DNA of 36,231 nucleotides from Coriobacteriia bacterium (lineage in GTDB: Bacteria; Actinomycetota; Coriobacteriia; Anaerosomatales; SLCP01): contig JACUUN010000013.1 in assembly GCA_014859265.1 (NCBI GenBank), positions 1 to 36,231 of the forward strand, written 5' to 3'. The notes beneath the pieces were generated by a model. It made no database searches. It was given only the letters and a program-made list of their open reading frames with translations, and was not told the DNA's origin. Each line of letters opens with the position of its first letter. Position 1 is the first letter of the stretch. The position numbers and the translations under genes are program-made. Positions 25,234 to 32,436 of the stretch are shown here, in pieces.

Positions 25234-25928
25234 CCGAAGGCGCAAGCAAGGCCAGCGAAGGAGAGCTCCGCCATCTGCAACGTCGTCGTACGCCGCCGTC
25301 CGATCTCGGCCGGGCTGTGGGCGTCGGAGGACGCGATGACGGGGATGCCGGGGGCCCGTCTCTCGACCTCGGTGGCGTTGACCGCGTCGACGAGTTCCAC
25401 GGCGACGACCGCGATGTCTGCAGCGAGTTCGTCGAAAAGCTCGCTATCGAGCAGGCGGTACTCACCGAAGTAGCGGTCGGCGTGGCCGATGTGGCAAAGC
25501 CCACCGAGGGCCGCGACGCGTCGGGCGACATCACACGGATGAGCGTCCACCTTCACGGTGGGCAACTCGCACACGTGCAGCGCCGCCTGGTCGATACGGA
25601 AGCCCCGGGAGAGCTCATCGAAGCGCGCGGCGTAAGAGTCCGGCGGCAGCAGCGCGATCAGGTGCGCCTCATCCCCGCCCCACCGCACCTTGATCTCGGC
25701 GCCGGCGAGCACCGCGAGTCCCTCGCCCGACTCCTCCGCATGCTGCCTTGCAGCCATCTCGATGTGGTGCACGTAGCGCACCGAGAAGTGGTCGGTCACG
25801 GCAAGCAGCCCGAGCCCTGCACGGAGCGCCGCTTCGACGATAGTGCGCGCGGTCGTCTCCACCGGGCCACGGTAGTCGGTGGGCACCAGCGGGCTATGGG
25901 TATGCAGATCGAGTTCGAGTGTGGTCAT
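25227..25928 (-). CDS. PHP-domain phosphoesterase
   Basis: A 233-residue protein of the PHP superfamily. The first metal motif is LDLHTHSPL, followed by LLAVTDHFSVRY, AGAEIKVRWGGDEAHLIAL, a KVDAHPCDVARR segment and SSDAHSPAEIGRR near the end. Together these supply the His/Asp/Glu ligands of a trinuclear metal centre. Relatives hydrolyse phosphate mono- or diesters, including histidinol phosphate and nucleotide 3',5'-bisphosphates; the substrate here cannot be told. The ATG at 25928 is the only credible start. It converges on the ApgM-like gene, and both stops lie in a shared hairpin. Confidence 0.82.
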   Translation of the reverse strand: MTTLELDLHTHSPLVPTDYRGPVETTARTIVEAALRAGLGLLAVTDHFSVRYVHHIEMAARQHAEESGEGLAVLAGAEIKVRWGGDEAHLIALLPPDSYAARFDELSRGFRIDQAALHVCELPTVKVDAHPCDVARRVAALGGLCHIGHADRYFGEYRLLDSELFDELAADIAVVAVELVDAVNATEVERRAPGIPVIASSDAHSPAEIGRRRTTTLQMAELSFAGLACAFGR

Positions 25929-26053
25929 GCGGCATTCTCTCGGGACGCTCGCGTCTGTGGCTCAGACTAGCACCCCGCGTGCCGATTCATCAAGTCTCTC
26001 TATGAAAGCTATAAGCACGTTGTCACCGGCCGCCTGGCGCAGCCCGCCGACCG

Positions 26054-26878
26054 CTAGCGGCGCACCCTCGGATAGCTGCCGAGCACCTTGACCTCACGAA
26101 GCTTGAGCCGCAGGCAGTCGAGGGCGAGCGCCACGCGCGGGTCCTCTACGTGTCCTTCGAGATCGACGAAGAACATGTACTCACCGAGCGCCTGTTTGGT
26201 GGGACGCGACTGAATCTTCGTGAGGTTGATGTTCCCGTACGCGAACTCCGAGAGGATCATCAACAGCGCGCCGGGACGATCCTCGTACATGAAGAGCGCG
26301 AGCGTGGTCTTGTCATCAGAGGTGCGCTTTGCGACGCTGCGGCCTACCACCACAAAGCGGGTCTTGTTATCCGCGTAGTCCCCGATCGCATCGGCGAGGA
26401 CCCCGCCGTGGTGGATCTCGGCGGCAACGCGCGTGCCCACCGCTGCGACCCCATGCTCGGCGACCGCGCGCTGCACCGCCTCGGCGGTAGAGTTCGCCGC
26501 AGCGATGGTGCGACCCGGCAGGTTGTCGGCGAGCCAGCGGCGGCACTGAGCGGTCGCATGCGGATGGCTCGCGACGATTTCGATCTCATCGAGCGTAGCG
26601 CCCGGCTCGGCGATGAGCGCATGGTTGATGTCGAGTACGACCTCGCGGTGGATGGTGAGTGTCGAGTCGAACGCGAGCGCATCCAACGTCGCGTTGACGC
26701 TGCCTTCGACCGAGTTCTCGATAGGCACGATACCGGCCTCGGCCCGCCCCTCTTCCACCGCGGTGAACACGTCCTCGATGGACGAGCACGCAATCGTCTC
26801 GAGGTCGGGTATGCCGAGGCTGAGCAGTGCCTCTTCGGTAAAGGTGCCCGAGGGGCCGAGGAATGCGTAGCGGGTCAT
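26054..26878 (-). CDS. pheA: Prephenate dehydratase
   Basis: A 274-residue enzyme converting prephenate to phenylpyruvate in phenylalanine synthesis. The catalytic domain starts YAFLGPSGTFTEEAL and includes VPIENSVEGSV and the catalytic DNKTRFVVVG. The C-terminal ACT domain (about 190-270) contains DRPGALLMIL and KIQSRPTKQALGEYMFFVD. In well-studied enzymes the phenylalanine-binding motif is ESRP; here it is QSRP, so feedback control may be altered. No chorismate mutase domain is fused. The ATG at 26878 has GGGGAGG six bases upstream. It is divergent from larB and not obviously clustered with other aromatic genes. Confidence 0.95.
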   Translation of the reverse strand: MTRYAFLGPSGTFTEEALLSLGIPDLETIACSSIEDVFTAVEEGRAEAGIVPIENSVEGSVNATLDALAFDSTLTIHREVVLDINHALIAEPGATLDEIEIVASHPHATAQCRRWLADNLPGRTIAAANSTAEAVQRAVAEHGVAAVGTRVAAEIHHGGVLADAIGDYADNKTRFVVVGRSVAKRTSDDKTTLALFMYEDRPGALLMILSEFAYGNINLTKIQSRPTKQALGEYMFFVDLEGHVEDPRVALALDCLRLKLREVKVLGSYPRVRR

Positions 26879-26951
26879 CGAAAGCCTCCCCGTTGTCTGG
26901 AACGATCGCCGGACCTCGAGTGAGGGTGTGCCCGGCGCGGGTCCGACGCGG

Positions 26952-26957
26952 TATAGT
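26952..26957 (+). promoter_or_regulatory. Possible -10 element for larB
   Basis: TATAGT lies in the 151-bp region between divergent pheA and larB, 73 bases before larB. TACACT slightly downstream is a second candidate. No clear -35 is seen. Confidence 0.3.
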
Positions 26958-27029
26958 CGTACCCGCAGAGTACACTGCGCATGACGCATCGTCACGCGCC
27001 TCCCAGACCGTACTAGCAGCGAGGACGCC

Positions 27030-27794
27030 ATGGACCCCCAGCATCTCCGTCGCCTGCTCGAAGACGTCGCGGCGGGCTCGAAACCGGTACAGGGCGCGCT
27101 CGACGAGCTCAAGTCGCTGCCCTTTGCCGACCACGCCGAGGTCAAGATCGACCATCACCGCGCACTCCGCTGCGGTTTTGCCGAGGTTGTGCTGTGCGAG
27201 GGCAAGTCCGCCGGGCAGGTACGCACAGCCGCGCGGGAGCTGCTCGAGCACGGCGATGTGCTCCTCGGCACACGGGCAACGCCCTCCCACTACCAAGCCG
27301 TCGCGCAGGTCGCCTCCGACGCCCGCTTCTTCGAGCAGGCGCGTCTCATCGTCGTTGACCGGCGCCCAGAACGCCCACAACTCGGTCACATAGTGGTCGT
27401 CACCGGAGGTACCGCCGACATGCCGGTCGCCGAGGAGGCCGCGATCTCGGCCGAGGTCATGGGCAACCGGGTGACCCGCGTCTACGACGTGGGCGTGGCG
27501 GGCGTCCACCGTCTCCTCGCCCATCAGGAGGCCCTGCGCGACGCCCGCACGATTATCGCAGTTGCCGGCATGGAGGGTGCTTTGCCGTCACTCGTGACCG
27601 GGCTCGTATCCGTCCCCGTCATCGCCGTCCCGACCTCGGTCGGATACGGCGTGAGCCTATCGGGCATCGCCGCACTGCTCGCGATGTTGAACTCGTGTGC
27701 ATCAGGCATGGCGGTGGTCAACATCGACAACGGCTTCGGCGCCGCGGCGATGGCGAGCCGTATCAACCTCGGCATGGAGAGCGACACGGAGTGA
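27030..27794 (+). CDS. larB: Nickel-pincer cofactor biosynthesis protein LarB
   Basis: A 254-residue LarB. The N-terminal region HRALRCGFAEVVLCEGKSAGQV leads to the AIR-carboxylase-like core VVVTGGTADMPVAEEAAI, YDVGVAGVHRLL, VAGMEGALPSLVTGLVSVPVIAVPTSVGYG and LNSCASGMAVVNIDNGFGAA. LarB carboxylates nicotinic acid adenine dinucleotide and releases AMP in the first step of the nickel-pincer nucleotide cofactor, originally described for lactate racemase. The ATG at 27030 has GAGGA five bases upstream. Its TGA overlaps the GTG of larC (GTGA), so the two genes are coupled. LarE and LarA are not encoded in this window. Confidence 0.93.
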   Translation: MDPQHLRRLLEDVAAGSKPVQGALDELKSLPFADHAEVKIDHHRALRCGFAEVVLCEGKSAGQVRTAARELLEHGDVLLGTRATPSHYQAVAQVASDARFFEQARLIVVDRRPERPQLGHIVVVTGGTADMPVAEEAAISAEVMGNRVTRVYDVGVAGVHRLLAHQEALRDARTIIAVAGMEGALPSLVTGLVSVPVIAVPTSVGYGVSLSGIAALLAMLNSCASGMAVVNIDNGFGAAAMASRINLGMESDTE

Positions 27795-28975
27795 TCGCCT
27801 ACCTCGATTGCACCACAGGTATCTCCGGCGACAAGTTCCTCGCGGCCCTCGTCGACGCGGGCGCCCCGCTGGAGGCGGTGCGCGGCGCGGTCGCGGCGAT
27901 AGACCCCTCGGCAAGGGTCGGTATCGAGCCGGTCATGCGTGCCGGAGTCAGCGCGCTCTCGGTGATTGTCGAGGCCGCCGAAGAGCCCGGTGCCCGCACC
28001 TGGAACGCGATTCGCGCTCTCATAGAAGGTGCCGATCTGGCTGAGCAGGTGCGCCAGACGGCACTTGTTGCGTTCACACTGCTCGCCGAGGCTGAGGCCG
28101 CAGTGCACGGGGTCGCTCCCGGTGAGGTCCACTTTCACGAAGTCGGCGCGATCGACTCGATCGCCGACGTGGTGGGGGTCGCCGCCGCGCTGCACGCCCT
28201 AAAGATCGACACCCTCGTATCCGGACCGGTCGCCGTGGGCAGCGGCACGATCGAGACCGCACACGGCGTCCTGCCGGTCCCCGCACCTGCGACCGCGCTG
28301 CTGCTGCGGGGCGTGCCGGTCGATTCGGGACCGCTGTCCGGCGAGGCGACGACCCCTACGGGCGCTGCGCTCGTCCGCGCGTGCGCCGACTCTTTCGGAC
28401 CGCTGCCGCCCATGACGCTCAACTCGGTCGGCCACGGAGCCGGCACCCGGGACCCCGTCGGCTTCCCCAACGTCGCGCGCCTGCTCCTCGGCGAACCGGC
28501 CGCTACCGCCGCAGGCCTCTCTGTAGAACCCGTCACCGAGCTGGAGACGACCGTTGACCACCTCTCGGCGGAGCACCTCGCGTTCTGCATCGAGGAACTC
28601 ATGACCGCAGGCGCACTCGACGCCTGGCACACGCCTGCGCTCATGAAGAAAGGTCGCGCCGGCACTGCGGTGTCCGTGCTCTGCGCTCCAGCCGAGGAGG
28701 CGCATTTCGCCTCGCTGCTGGCCGAGCTCACCGGAACCCTCGGCGTCCGGGTCCGCCGGATTTCCCGCTACGTGGTCGCACGTGAGGCCCGCACCGTCGA
28801 GACCTCGTTCGGCCCCGTACGCGTCAAGATGGCGGGCACCGGCTCATGGCGAAGAATCCGTGCCGAATACGAGGATCTCGCCGCCATCGCCCGGCGCGAG
28901 CACACCCCGGTCGACGTGATTGCACGAGAGGTCGAGGCGCAGGCCCGCGAGCGACTCGCCGACGAGGGACGGTAA
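27791..28975 (+). CDS. larC: Nickel-insertion protein LarC
   Basis: A 394-residue full-length LarC in a single frame; some relatives are split into larC1 and larC2 by programmed frameshift. The N-terminus IAYLDCTTGISGDKFLAAL is diagnostic, followed by VHFHEVGAIDSIADVVGVA, GVLPVPAPATALLLRG and GEATTPTGAALV. The C-terminal part has TPALMKKGRAGTAVSVLC and ending segments RIRAEYEDLAAIARRE. LarC inserts nickel into the pyridinium bisthiocarboxylate mononucleotide with CTP hydrolysis. The GTG at 27791 overlaps the larB stop. A small CCCGCC/GGCGGG hairpin follows the stop. Confidence 0.94.
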   Translation: MIAYLDCTTGISGDKFLAALVDAGAPLEAVRGAVAAIDPSARVGIEPVMRAGVSALSVIVEAAEEPGARTWNAIRALIEGADLAEQVRQTALVAFTLLAEAEAAVHGVAPGEVHFHEVGAIDSIADVVGVAAALHALKIDTLVSGPVAVGSGTIETAHGVLPVPAPATALLLRGVPVDSGPLSGEATTPTGAALVRACADSFGPLPPMTLNSVGHGAGTRDPVGFPNVARLLLGEPAATAAGLSVEPVTELETTVDHLSAEHLAFCIEELMTAGALDAWHTPALMKKGRAGTAVSVLCAPAEEAHFASLLAELTGTLGVRVRRISRYVVAREARTVETSFGPVRVKMAGTGSWRRIRAEYEDLAAIARREHTPVDVIAREVEAQARERLADEGR

Positions 28976-28983
28976 CGAGAAGA

Positions 28984-28999
28984 CCCGCCACCGGGCGGG
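28984..28999 (+). terminator. Short GC hairpin after larC
   Basis: CCCGCC and GGCGGG pair around ACCG, nine bases after the larC stop. There is no T-run, so termination strength is doubtful. Confidence 0.4.
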
Positions 29000-29150
29000 C
29001 CTCCACGCGGTGCTTGCTGCTTGTTTCCAGCGCCCGCAAGACACCGAGATTCGACGCTGGGACCCGTCTGCCGAGGCGTATTCGCGAGGTCCCTACAGGT
29101 ATCTTCGGCAGGAAAGACCTCGGAGTTGAGGGCAGAGAACCTGCTTGCAT

Positions 29151-29954
29151 CTAGCGCACCCTATACCGCCCGCGTTCCTCGGCGAGGAAGCCCTCCTCCA
29201 CCAACTCGGCAAGAGCGTCCCCGGCTCGTGCCACGTCCTCATCGAAGCCTGCGGCGAGCTCATCTGCGGTGCTGCCGGGAAGCTCCATGACCGCCCGCAG
29301 CAGCCGCGCGCGCAGCTGCCGGTGCGAGCCCTCGAAGGGCGCTTGGCGGGCGTGATGGCGGCTGCGCCGCGAGGGGTTCGGAAGCGTGCGCTTGAGGTGA
29401 GCCCCGTAGTCGAGTAGTGCCCAGTACCACGTCCGCGGATCATCGCGGTCGAGTGTCTGCTCGAGCAGGGGCAGCAGGGCCGTGTCGGGCACTCCCTCGG
29501 CATCGGCGAAGAACTCGTGCAGGAGGACCGTGCGCACATTCGTCTCGAGATAGAGGTCGGGCTCGCCGAAGGCGAACGCGCGCACGCCTGCCGCGGTAGC
29601 AGGCCCGACCCCGGGCAGCGCGAGGAGTGCATCGCGGTCGCGCGGCACGGCGCCCCCGTGCACCGAAACAATATCGTCCGCCGCGCGCACGAGCGCGACC
29701 GCACGCCGGTTGTAGCCGAGCCCCTGCCACGTGCGCAGTACCGCCTCGAGCGGAGCGGCTGCAAGCGCATCGGGCGTCGGAAAGCGGTCCATCCACTCCT
29801 CGTAGTACGGAACCACGCGGGCGACCTGCGTCTGCTGCAGCATGACCTCGCTCACGAGTATCGCGTACGGGTCGCTCGTCTGCCGCCATCGTAGGTCGTG
29901 GCGACCGTGCTCGCGGTAGTGAGCGTAGACCCGCTCCCGGAACGCGGCGATCAC
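29151..29954 (-). CDS. MutY/Nth-like HhH-GPD DNA glycosylase lacking the iron-sulfur site
   Basis: A 267-residue HhH-GPD protein. It has MutY-like LRWRQTSDPYAILVSEVMLQQTQV with the catalytic Glu position, LPGVGPATAAGVRAFAFGE (helix-hairpin-helix) and LETNVRTVLLHEFF. At this last motif MutY and Nth normally have Asp (VDxNV); here it is Glu. The four cysteines of the C-terminal [4Fe-4S] loop are absent; instead the region reads DYGAHLKRTLPNPSRRSRHH, a form I associate with a cluster-less subgroup annotated as A/G-specific adenine glycosylase. There is also no C-terminal NUDIX-like 8-oxoG domain. It should be a base-excision repair glycosylase with uncertain specificity. It lies nine bases after the helicase gene and is probably co-transcribed. 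Confidence 0.82.
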   Translation of the reverse strand: MIAAFRERVYAHYREHGRHDLRWRQTSDPYAILVSEVMLQQTQVARVVPYYEEWMDRFPTPDALAAAPLEAVLRTWQGLGYNRRAVALVRAADDIVSVHGGAVPRDRDALLALPGVGPATAAGVRAFAFGEPDLYLETNVRTVLLHEFFADAEGVPDTALLPLLEQTLDRDDPRTWYWALLDYGAHLKRTLPNPSRRSRHHARQAPFEGSHRQLRARLLRAVMELPGSTADELAAGFDEDVARAGDALAELVEEGFLAEERGRYRVR

Positions 29955-29963
29955 ATCGGCGCC

Positions 29964-31193
29964 CTAGAAGCGGCGCGGGCGACCCGAGCGGCCGCCACGT
30001 CGGTGCACGCCACCGCTGAACAGCGTTCGCGGTGCAGCGGTGGCGCTGCCACGATCAGCACGTGGGACGACACGGTCCAGGTACTCGAAGCCCTCGACGT
30101 CGCGTGTCGGCATCACCTTGCCGACCAACCGCTCGATGTGACGTAGCGGCTCGAGCTCCTCGTGGGAGAGCAGGCTGATGGCTACGCCCTTCTCCCCCGC
30201 ACGCGCGGTACGGCCGATACGGTGGACGTAGTCCTCGGGCCGGTCGGGCACGTCGTAGTTGATCACGTGGGTCACGCTCTCGACATCTATACCGCGTGCC
30301 ATGACGTCGGTTGCCACGAGCAGCGCGTGCTTGCCGGATTTGAAGTCGGCGAGCGTGCGCTCCCGCTGGCTCTGCGAGCGGTCGGAGTGCACGGTGTCGG
30401 ATTGCACGCCGCTCACACGCAAGGCCGCATCGAGCCGGTCGGCGCGCTGCTTCGTCCGAGTGAATACGATCGCCCGGTACTCGTCGATCTCCTTGAGAAG
30501 CGCGACAAGCAGCTCGGTCTTCTGGGAGGCGTTGACTGGATAGACGAACTGCTCAACCGCGTCGACAGGTACCGACGCGGGAGAGACGTCGACGCGGACC
30601 GGGTCGTCGACCGCCTTGCCGATTACCCTCAACACATCGTCGGAGAGCGTCGCCGAGAAGAGCATGTTCTGCCGCTCGGCCGGCAGAAGGCGCAAAATGC
30701 GGCTCACGTCGGGCCAGAAACCCATATCGAGCATGCGGTCCGCCTCGTCTAGCACGAGGATCTCGACCTCGCTGAGATCGATGTCGCCCTTGCCCTGCAG
30801 ATCCAGCAGGCGGCCGGGCGTCGCGACGAGCAGGTCCACCCCCCGCCGAAGACGCTTGAGCTGCGGCGGGTAGGGCACCCCTCCGTAGACCGCGAGCACC
30901 GCGTGTCCGGAGTGCTCGCCGATGACGAGCGCTTCCTCCTCGATCTGGGTGGCCAGTTCCCGCGTCGGCGTCACGACGAGCGCCCGGATTCGGCCCTCGA
31001 CCGGGATGAGCTGCATCGTGGGCAACAGGAAGGCTGCGGTCTTGCCAGTACCTGTTTGAGCACAGGCAAGGATGTCGTCACCCCTAAGCGCAACAGGAAT
31101 CGCCTGTTCCTGCACGGGGGTCGGCTTCGTATAGCCAAGCGCCGTCACGCCCGCGCGTATATCCTCGGACAGGCCGAGCACCGTGAACTCCAT
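29964..31193 (-). CDS. DEAD-box RNA helicase (RhlE-like)
   Basis: A 409-residue ATP-dependent RNA helicase. All core motifs are present: the Q motif region KPTPVQEQAIP, motif I AQTGTGKT, Ia PTRELATQ, VATPGRLLD, II VLDEADRMLDMGF, III FSATLS, then VFTRTKQRAD, LVATDVMARGIDV and VI HRIGRTARAG. The C-terminal tail is short and basic with Gly-Arg residues (HRRGGRSGRPRRF), a possible RNA contact. Such enzymes act in ribosome assembly and mRNA decay, often in the cold. The ATG at 31193 has AAGGAG four to five bases upstream. A longer frame to 31235 lacks a ribosome site. Confidence 0.96.
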   Translation of the reverse strand: MEFTVLGLSEDIRAGVTALGYTKPTPVQEQAIPVALRGDDILACAQTGTGKTAAFLLPTMQLIPVEGRIRALVVTPTRELATQIEEEALVIGEHSGHAVLAVYGGVPYPPQLKRLRRGVDLLVATPGRLLDLQGKGDIDLSEVEILVLDEADRMLDMGFWPDVSRILRLLPAERQNMLFSATLSDDVLRVIGKAVDDPVRVDVSPASVPVDAVEQFVYPVNASQKTELLVALLKEIDEYRAIVFTRTKQRADRLDAALRVSGVQSDTVHSDRSQSQRERTLADFKSGKHALLVATDVMARGIDVESVTHVINYDVPDRPEDYVHRIGRTARAGEKGVAISLLSHEELEPLRHIERLVGKVMPTRDVEGFEYLDRVVPRADRGSATAAPRTLFSGGVHRRGGRSGRPRRF

Positions 31194-31325
31194 GGGTCTC
31201 CTTGACACGCCCATGGCGCGGTCAGCGTCCGCCACGCCATCCTTCGGGTGAACCTATCTGCGCAAACCACCCCCAAAGATGATACACGTTCAGACAACCG
31301 GCCCTAGGGGAGCACGTGCGGGGGC

Positions 31326-31658
31326 TTAGGAGTGGACGATCACCCCGGCAACCGTGGCCCCGTTCATGCCGATCCATACGAGACTCGTCGCCCATAGGGC
31401 GGTCTGCCGGGTGAGGGCACCATACGCAGTCCAGAGCACCGACATGAGGAGCGCTGCGCCCACGGTGAACAGGCTAAGTCCCCCCACTGCGTGCAGCTCC
31501 CAGATCTGGTAGAGCTGAGGGATGGCGGTCAGTGGATTGATCATCCCCACACCGAAGACAGCCCGCTCGAGCAGCGGCAATACCTCGGCTTTGCTCCTGG
31601 GGCGGAGTATGTGGATGAAGGTCGCGCGCGCGGCATGCATTAGGGTCTGTTGCTCCAT
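31326..31658 (-). CDS. SemiSWEET / PQ-loop-like small transporter
   Basis: A 110-residue protein with three hydrophobic helices: ERAVFGVGMINPLTAIPQ, LSLFTVGAALLMSVLWTAYG and ALWATSLVWIGMNGATVAGV. The NPLTAIPQLYQIW segment and the spacing fit a half-SWEET (SemiSWEET / MtN3) sugar transporter, which dimerises to make a pore. An N-terminal cytoplasmic stretch of about 35 residues is longer than usual. The ATG at 31658 has no clear ribosome site, and an inverted repeat abuts it; an upstream start at 31721 in the same frame is possible. Substrate unknown. Confidence 0.65.
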   Translation of the reverse strand: MEQQTLMHAARATFIHILRPRSKAEVLPLLERAVFGVGMINPLTAIPQLYQIWELHAVGGLSLFTVGAALLMSVLWTAYGALTRQTALWATSLVWIGMNGATVAGVIVHS

Positions 31659-31691
31659 CTCGCTCGTTGTGGTGATTCGGGCACGAGCGAG
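31659..31691 (-). promoter_or_regulatory. Inverted repeat abutting the SemiSWEET-like start
   Basis: CTCGCTCGT (31659-31667) and ACGAGCGAG (31683-31691) are perfect 9-bp arms with a 15-base loop, directly before the ATG at 31658. It could be an operator or an RNA hairpin that hides the start, unless translation begins upstream and the repeat is coding. Confidence 0.4.
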
Positions 31692-31722
31692 CAGTATCGG
31701 ACCCTGAGAAGCGGCGCGCAAG

Positions 31723-31738
31723 GGCTGGTCACCCAGCC
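31723..31738 (-). terminator. Small hairpin downstream of the 70-aa gene
   Basis: GGCTGG and CCAGCC pair around TCAC, 38 bases after the stop of the 70-residue gene. It is short and has no T-run. Confidence 0.3.
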
Positions 31739-31775
31739 GTTACCAAGCAACCTGTCCCTGTCAGAAAACCCCAGT

Positions 31776-31988
31776 TCAGCCTGTTTTTATGTAGTAGCGG
31801 CAATGCCGGGTCTGCGGGCAATCACCGGGCACTTCGGCAAACGGGTGCATCCAGTAGTAGCCCTCGACAAAGCACGTACACCGTACGCGCTTGTCCTCCT
31901 GCTTGATCGTGATGTTGTGACGGTCCTCCTCGACGATGACTTCACGCCACCACGTGCACTTGCCCTTGACCGGTGAGAACGGGTCCAT
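31776..31988 (-). CDS. Small cysteine-rich protein of unknown function (70 aa)
   Basis: From the ATG at 31988, with GGAAGG three bases upstream, the product is 70 residues. It has five cysteines: Cys11 (KGKCTWW), Cys37 and Cys39 (VRCTCFVEGYYW), Cys57 (GDCPQ) and Cys63 (HCRYY), plus three histidines and many aromatic residues. There is no signal peptide or membrane helix, and the middle is a charged, probably beta-rich stretch (EVIVEEDRHNITIKQ). The pattern suggests a small zinc or iron-sulfur protein. I do not recognise the family. The strong ribosome site and the protein-like composition support it as a real gene. Confidence 0.6.
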   Translation of the reverse strand: MDPFSPVKGKCTWWREVIVEEDRHNITIKQEDKRVRCTCFVEGYYWMHPFAEVPGDCPQTRHCRYYIKTG

Positions 31989-32093
31989 GCGCCTTCCCTT
32001 AAACGAGCATCCTGCGACTACTCTACACCTTGGCGGGCCGCGCATCTCCCCCCGAGGCCCAAACGGACACCCCTGCGCATGCAAGGAAACGAG

Positions 32094-32119
32094 CGAGGCC
32101 CCGGGGAACCGGGGCCTCG
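32094..32119 (-). terminator. Terminator hairpin after tRNA-Leu(CAG)
   Basis: CGAGGCCCCGG and CCGGGGCCTCG form a perfect 11-bp stem with a GGAA loop, 11 bases beyond the tRNA 3' end. On the minus strand it is followed by CTCGTTTCCTTG, which is moderately T-rich. Confidence 0.75.
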
Positions 32120-32130
32120 TCTGATCGCTC

Positions 32131-32216
32131 TGGTGCGGGTGAAAGGAGTTGAACCTTCACGGGGTCGCCCCCACATGGACCTGAACCATGCGCGTCTGCC
32201 ATTCCGCCACACCCGC
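32131..32216 (-). tRNA. tRNA-Leu(CAG)
   Basis: An 86-base class II tRNA on the minus strand. Acceptor GCGGGTG pairs with CACCCGC, discriminator A, encoded CCA. The anticodon stem CATGG/CCATG frames loop TTCAGGT, giving anticodon CAG. The variable arm GGGGGCGACCCC and T-loop GGTTCAACTCC are standard for leucine. Confidence 0.95.
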
Positions 32217-32231
32217 GTAGCGCGAGTAGTG

Positions 32232-32261
32232 ATGATAGCACCACTGGCCGCGAACGTGGAA
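32232..32261 (-). promoter_or_regulatory. Probable promoter of tRNA-Leu(CAG)
   Basis: On the minus strand TATCAT (-10, 32232-32237) lies 15 bases before the tRNA, with TTCCAC (-35, four of six matches) at an 18-bp spacing (32256-32261). Confidence 0.4.
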
Positions 32262-32297
32262 GTGACGGTCGACAAGGTCGACAAGGTGACGGTCGAC
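32262..32297. repeat. Direct repeat with three GTCGAC palindromes
   Basis: GTGACGGTCGAC occurs at 32262-32273 and 32286-32297, separated by AAGGTCGACAAG. The block lies upstream of the tRNA-Leu promoter on one side and of the regulator-ABC operon on the other. Purpose unknown. Confidence 0.5.
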
Positions 32298-32360
32298 CGC
32301 CACCCCGGGCGCACCATGGTCTCACGCACTTGAACCCGGACTCCCGGATGCTATTCTCTG

Positions 32361-32394
32361 TTCGCAACGTTTAGATATGCTTGAACGTTGGGAA
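32361..32394 (+). promoter_or_regulatory. 34-bp palindromic operator before the regulator-ABC operon
   Basis: CAACGTT (32365-32371) and AACGTTG (32384-32390) are perfect 7-bp arms around a 12-bp AT-rich spacer. They extend outward with TTC and GAA across one unmatched base on each side. The centre contains TAGATATGCT, which could hold the -10. It sits 43 bases before the regulator start, so autoregulation by that protein is the simplest reading. Confidence 0.6.
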
Positions 32395-32436
32395 CGATAT
32401 TGATTGTCCGGCCGCATATCGACCAGGAGGAAGCGC

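Noticed and set aside
28846-29154. Plus-strand frame running past larC into the intergenic gap.
   Set aside because: It overlaps the 3' part of larC in another frame, has shadow-type Arg/Pro composition and lacks a ribosome site.
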